This document shows positions 5,892 to 8,676 of a DNA stretch of 8,676 bases, in pieces. A program made the translations under genes and the position numbers. Source of the stretch: JAFGSZ01 sp964492185 (lineage in GTDB: Bacteria > Bacteroidota > Bacteroidia > Bacteroidales > UBA10428). Positions within the stretch are counted from its first letter, which is position 1. Every line of letters starts with the position of its first letter. The notes beneath the pieces were generated by a model. The model had not been told where the DNA came from. It saw only the letters and a list, made by a program, of their open reading frames with translations, and searched no databases. The DNA lies in contig CAZBJH010000134.1 of assembly GCA_964492185.1 (NCBI GenBank), positions 1 through 8,676 of the forward strand. The letters run 5' to 3'.

Positions 5892-6181
5892 CTAAAAAAA
5901 CAGTGTTAATATAAACTTAACATTATACTTAATTAGGATTTCCTGCTTTTTCCTTATTATGCCTGAAATCCAGGAAGATTATAAATGAATCCGGTGTCGA
6001 TCTATAACCAAATACCTTTGCAAGGCAGTTAGAAATTCCGGCCCGTTGGAAGAAATTTAAAAAACAATTTTATTCCATATAGTGGTTTTCGCAAAGCACA
6101 CAATCTTTAAAATCAGCATATAGTAATGCAGTTTTAATCGGTAGCTGGTATAATTTTATTGCAGGCTTATGGATTCTGCAC
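5892..6181. other. 290-base gene-free convergent region
   Basis: No open frame of convincing length lies here on either strand. It contains a weak inverted repeat just after the tRNA (TGTTAA 5904-5909 with TTAACA 5917-5922), a second inverted repeat (GGATTTC 5936-5942 with GAAATCC 5965-5971), an orphan TAnnTTTG box at 6013-6020, and TGCAG/CTGCA close to the end of the minus-strand lipoprotein gene. None has a T-run that would make it a clear terminator. The tRNA and the minus-strand operon run toward each other here. Confidence 0.6.
6013..6020 (+). promoter_or_regulatory. Orphan -7-like box
   Basis: TACCTTTG, identical to the box before the tRNA, occurs with no plus-strand gene downstream; the next gene is convergent. 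It may be chance, the relic of a lost gene, or the promoter of a short non-coding RNA starting near 6027. Confidence 0.25.
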
Positions 6182-6775
6182 TTAGTCAAGCTCCACTACC
6201 ATACATAAAGTCCATATGATAGATCCGTTGTCAGTATTAACAGAAACTACTGATCCGTCAACAATGGCATCATCCATATCAAAGAGAAGCTCGGAATAAG
6301 GAGTATGACCGCTAAAGTCAGTCTCGTTAACCATTATCCAGTTTCCTGAATTATCTTTGGCGTAAATTTTTTGTATATCATTTTCGGTAATTAATCCCGC
6401 ATCAATAAATAAATCAGGATGATCAATATCACCCTTGAGTTCACCATTTGGATTGATTGACCAGCTTCCGGTCCTTTCAATTTTAGAGTCTTCGGAAACC
6501 AGTGTTTCGCCTGAATAATTTAGTGTTGTACTGCTTATTGTTACAGTCCCTAGTTCTTTCTCTATTTCCACATCCATTTGTGTTGAAACATCCCATTCAG
6601 GATAACTGTTTGTATATTCTACCTTAAGAGTACCGGCATAACTATGATCAAGCCAGTTTTCAGGTGCCATATCCGGGGGATCATTTTCCTTTTTTTCGCA
6701 TCCTGATAATAGGAAACACGCGGTTAGCAATAATAATAAACCGGTGATCTGTTTTTGTAATGATTTATATTTCAT
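6182..6775 (-). CDS. Lipoprotein of unknown function
   Basis: 197 residues with a lipoprotein signal: MKYKSLQKQ, a hydrophobic run (10-24), then lipobox LLSGC with the lipidated Cys at 26. The next residues EKKENDPPD are charged and acidic, compatible with sorting to the outer membrane. The mature part is beta-rich and acidic, with strands such as GTLKVEYTN, GTVTISSTTLNYSG and GSIIWTLCMVVEL, and no recognised motif. An upstream in-frame start at 6889 would add 38 residues overlapping the OmpA gene and is rejected because the signal peptide begins at 6775. It starts 16 bases after the OmpA-family stop on the same strand, so the two are probably co-transcribed and may act together at the envelope. 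Function unknown. Confidence 0.8.
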   Translation of the reverse strand: MKYKSLQKQITGLLLLLTACFLLSGCEKKENDPPDMAPENWLDHSYAGTLKVEYTNSYPEWDVSTQMDVEIEKELGTVTISSTTLNYSGETLVSEDSKIERTGSWSINPNGELKGDIDHPDLFIDAGLITENDIQKIYAKDNSGNWIMVNETDFSGHTPYSELLFDMDDAIVDGSVVSVNTDNGSIIWTLCMVVELD

Positions 6776-6791
6776 GATTTGATCTTTTGAA

Positions 6792-8027
6792 TTACATTTT
6801 GACAAATTCAACCCGTCGGTTACTTGCCTTACCTTCAGGAGTATTATTTGAAGCAATGGGAACGGATTCCCCGAAGCCTTTTGAAACAAGCCTGTCTTTT
6901 GAAATACCCATTGATACCAGTCTGTTCATCACTGATTCAGCCCGTTCTTCTGACAATTCCTGATTGAAATCATCATTGCCGTCACTATCCGTGTGTCCTT
7001 CAACGCTAAAACTCAGATCAGGATGGTCATTCAATAATTTGTAAATTTCGTTAATTATCCCCATCGATTCGGGCTTTATTGTTGATTTTCCTACATCAAA
7101 GCGAATGCCGTTCGACACGATCTTACCATCCTGTAAAACACGGTCATAATATTTCACTCCCCCTTCAGCCAGCCTGAAGTTTCTGATATAGAATTTGTAT
7201 TTATCACTGGCATGATAAACTTCAAGCGATACACCAGTAGGATCAAACCCAAGATGAGGAATATTAATAAGCCTGGTTTCATCAATATAAGCTTTCATTT
7301 TACCATTTGTATAAGCAATGGCAATATGTGCCCATCTGTTATTTATGGCCCTACCATCAGGTATGCTGCTTTTGGCAGGACGGAGTTCCATTTCTTTTGA
7401 ATGAATATTCAGGTAGTTATGCCCGGAGGGAGAATTCTGGTTTTTCCTGTCGTAAAAAAAAATCCTGAAATAATTATTTGGAAGGTAAAGATCAAATTCA
7501 ATGGTAAAAATATCAGGGAGATAATCGACATCTGTATTCTTCATATAGGGAGTAATCATTGGTTGGCCATCCCTGAACATTATCACATTTTCTCCTCCAA
7601 ACACTGCATTCTCGATCGTTCCGCGCACAAGATCCCATCTTGAAGGAAATTCACCGTTCTCTTCTCCAATCAGGTTATCTTCAAAAATAATCTTATCTCC
7701 CGGAACAAAATCATATTTGCTCCACAATAACTCCGGCTCACCTGTTGCAGTTTCGGATTGCCCGTCCTTCTGATCTGTTTTTGGGTTTTCATTTGATTCA
7801 TTATTGTGATACTCTTTTCCGGTGTTTTCGTTTTCCTTGTTATCCTTTTTGAATATATTGACAATTCCTTCTTCTGTCTTGTCCAAACCTTTATCAATCG
7901 CCTGGTCGGTTCTGCGGTTTGCCCGTTGGTTTGTTTTTTTCTTTATCTTGTCTTTTAGATTGACCTGACCGTAGTTATTCATTACTATTGTGAAACACAG
8001 TAATGCTAATGCTATTATTTTCTTCAT
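6792..8027 (-). CDS. OmpA-family protein with LamG-like middle domain
   Basis: 411 residues. A signal peptide (MKKIIALALLCFTIVMNNYG) is followed by a very polar Lys/Asn/Glu-rich linker (about 22-100) starting with LKDKIKKKTNQRANRRTDQA. Next comes a region of about 175 residues (about 112-287) resembling a LamG/concanavalin-type fold (FTIEFDLYLPNNYFRIFFY, NNRWAHIAIAYTNGKMKAYI, YKFYIRNFRLAEGG). The C-terminal OmpA-like peptidoglycan-binding domain (about 295-411) includes IRFDVGKSTIKPES, VEGHTDSDGNDDFNQELSEE with the typical GHTD motif, and NRRVEFVKM at the end. The ATG at 8027 is chosen because the signal peptide starts there, not at 8126. It probably tethers the outer membrane or a surface complex to peptidoglycan. 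Ligand of the middle domain unknown. Confidence 0.9.
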   Translation of the reverse strand: MKKIIALALLCFTIVMNNYGQVNLKDKIKKKTNQRANRRTDQAIDKGLDKTEEGIVNIFKKDNKENENTGKEYHNNESNENPKTDQKDGQSETATGEPELLWSKYDFVPGDKIIFEDNLIGEENGEFPSRWDLVRGTIENAVFGGENVIMFRDGQPMITPYMKNTDVDYLPDIFTIEFDLYLPNNYFRIFFYDRKNQNSPSGHNYLNIHSKEMELRPAKSSIPDGRAINNRWAHIAIAYTNGKMKAYIDETRLINIPHLGFDPTGVSLEVYHASDKYKFYIRNFRLAEGGVKYYDRVLQDGKIVSNGIRFDVGKSTIKPESMGIINEIYKLLNDHPDLSFSVEGHTDSDGNDDFNQELSEERAESVMNRLVSMGISKDRLVSKGFGESVPIASNNTPEGKASNRRVEFVKM

Positions 8028-8070
8028 GATATTTAAAGTTAATAGTTTAACATTTTTATAATAAATAGTA

Positions 8071-8090
8071 AGATCAGGATTTCCTGATCT
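8071..8090 (-). terminator. Perfect hairpin over the stop codon of the upstream minus-strand gene
   Basis: AGATCAGG (8071-8078) and CCTGATCT (8083-8090) form a perfect 8-base stem with a 4-base loop. On the minus strand it includes the last codons and TGA stop of the 8535-8074 gene and is followed by a U-rich but interrupted stretch. It lies between that gene and the OmpA gene, so it could terminate, attenuate or stabilise the transcript. Confidence 0.45.
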
Positions 8091-8535
8091 CAAGTACATC
8101 AATACAATAATCTGTGCCTGCATCACGGAGTCTTGTCCTGAAACAGTTTTTTCTCCCCGATATAAGAATCGGATTTTGTTTTGAGGGATACGCTAAGGGT
8201 TCTCCTGCAACAACAAGATTATCTGAAAATTGAATTTCAATTGTTTCTGTATTAATAATTCTTATTAGTCTAAAATATTTGGGATCTCCTCTACCTCCGA
8301 ATTCTTCTCCCGCAGATATTTCAATTATTAAAGTATCGGTAGCTGAATAATTCCAGGAATTTCCAGACCAGCTTATTCTGACAACTCTAAGCTTTACACA
8401 CTCCGGATGAGTTGATGTATTACCTGCATGTAAAGGTAAAAGATAAAGGATAATTCCGGCAGCGATCGTTCTGCTAATTATTTTCAGAGTGTAATAAGCA
8501 CTTATACAATAATATTTACCAATATTTATGAACAT
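8074..8535 (-). CDS. Small exported protein of unknown function
   Basis: 153 residues. After a short N-terminal stretch (MFINIGKYYCISAYYT) comes a hydrophobic segment (about 18-36, KIISRTIAAGIILYLLPLHA) that looks like a signal peptide cleaved near A37. The mature part of about 115 residues is beta-rich, with Cys46, Cys131 and Cys144 that could form a disulfide after export. No family is recognised. It is the first gene of the minus-strand group, 46 bases before the OmpA start, with a hairpin across its stop. ATG 8535 is the only ATG that keeps the signal; the long n-region leaves room for a shorter non-ATG start. Repeat sequence begins only about 26 bases upstream, so the promoter is probably close to or inside the repeat remnant. 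Confidence 0.6.
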   Translation of the reverse strand: MFINIGKYYCISAYYTLKIISRTIAAGIILYLLPLHAGNTSTHPECVKLRVVRISWSGNSWNYSATDTLIIEISAGEEFGGRGDPKYFRLIRIINTETIEIQFSDNLVVAGEPLAYPSKQNPILISGRKNCFRTRLRDAGTDYCIDVLEIRKS

Positions 8536-8560
8536 GCCAATTATAAAATCACATGACCAG

Positions 8561-8570
8561 TATGGACAGA
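8561..8570 (+). repeat. Isolated right-terminus remnant before repeat copy D
   Basis: TATGGACAGA equals the inner part of the right terminal repeat of copies B and C, with no element body to its left. With TTTGTCCATA (8581 region) it makes an inverted repeat around AATTTAGAG, a shorter version of the 938-971 palindrome. Confidence 0.5.
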
Positions 8571-8578
8571 AATTTAGA

Positions 8579-8676
8579 GTTTGTCCATAAACTCATAGTG
8601 TTTGTTCAGAATGTTCGAGATCAAGGCGCGTGATCATTTAAACCCGCGGTATACTAAAGTATTCGAGGATTTAAAA
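8579..8676 (+). repeat. Interspersed palindromic repeat, copy D (right end cut by window)
   Basis: Matches copy C 960-1057 at 92 of 98 positions without gaps, starting with the left terminus GTTTGTCCATAA. It continues to the window edge. It has the same orientation as A, B and C, and carries the start of the same small frame (ATG 8611, at least 22 codons, MFEIKARDHLNPRYTKVFED). It lies upstream of the divergent minus-strand gene at 8535. Confidence 0.8.

Noticed and set aside
5904..5922. TGTTAA/TTAACA hairpin after the tRNA as a terminator
   Set aside because: Six A/T-rich pairs with a 7-base loop and no following T-run; too weak to call.
6776..6889. Longer lipoprotein start overlapping the OmpA-family gene
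   Set aside because: The lipoprotein signal starts at 6775 and the extension reads out of frame through the OmpA coding end.
7212..7643. Plus-strand open frames opposite the OmpA-family gene
   Set aside because: Shadows of the LamG-like coding region; no recognisable protein features.

Overview
The window looks like a chromosomal segment from an AT-rich member of the Bacteroidota. The evidence is TAnnTTTG-type -7 promoter boxes, start sites with little or no Shine-Dalgarno sequence, DUF4252 proteins beside an ECF sigma factor, and a LamG-like/OmpA fusion protein. No species can be named from the sequence alone.

Left part (1-2808): two DUF4252-type secreted proteins lie on either side of an ECF sigma factor gene and an overlapping single-pass membrane protein that is probably its anti-sigma factor. 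The order is DUF4252-a (294-809), repeat elements, sigma (1122-1676), anti-sigma-like (1645-2205), DUF4252-b (2227-2757), then an AT-rich terminator-like hairpin. The last three genes form a tight operon. It probably links an envelope signal to transcription, but neither the signal nor the regulon can be read here.

Centre (2842-5891): a long RelA/SpoT homologue has its own -7 box. Its synthetase, TGS, zinc-finger-like and ACT regions are intact, but the N-terminal HD hydrolase has lost key residues, so it is best read as a (p)ppGpp synthetase without hydrolase activity. It is followed by a secreted, probably beta-barrel protein of unknown role and a tRNA-Lys(CTT) gene with its own -7 box.

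Right part (5892-8535): a 290-base gene-free convergent region, then three minus-strand genes for exported proteins. Read 5'->3' on that strand they are a small cysteine-containing exported protein, a hairpin covering its stop codon, an OmpA-family protein with a LamG-like middle domain, and a lipoprotein 16 bases further on. These point to a cell-envelope role.

The most unusual feature is a family of about 140-base interspersed palindromic repeats, all in the same orientation: copy A at the left window edge, adjacent copies B and C between DUF4252-a and the sigma gene, and copy D at the right edge. The complete copy C has 12-base perfect terminal inverted repeats, is flanked by a 9-base direct repeat, folds on itself imperfectly, and carries a 37-codon reading frame that also stays open in A and D. 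Copies B and C together make a 34-base near-perfect palindrome. Copy C ends only 25 bases before the sigma start, so sigma transcription must begin in or right next to the repeat.
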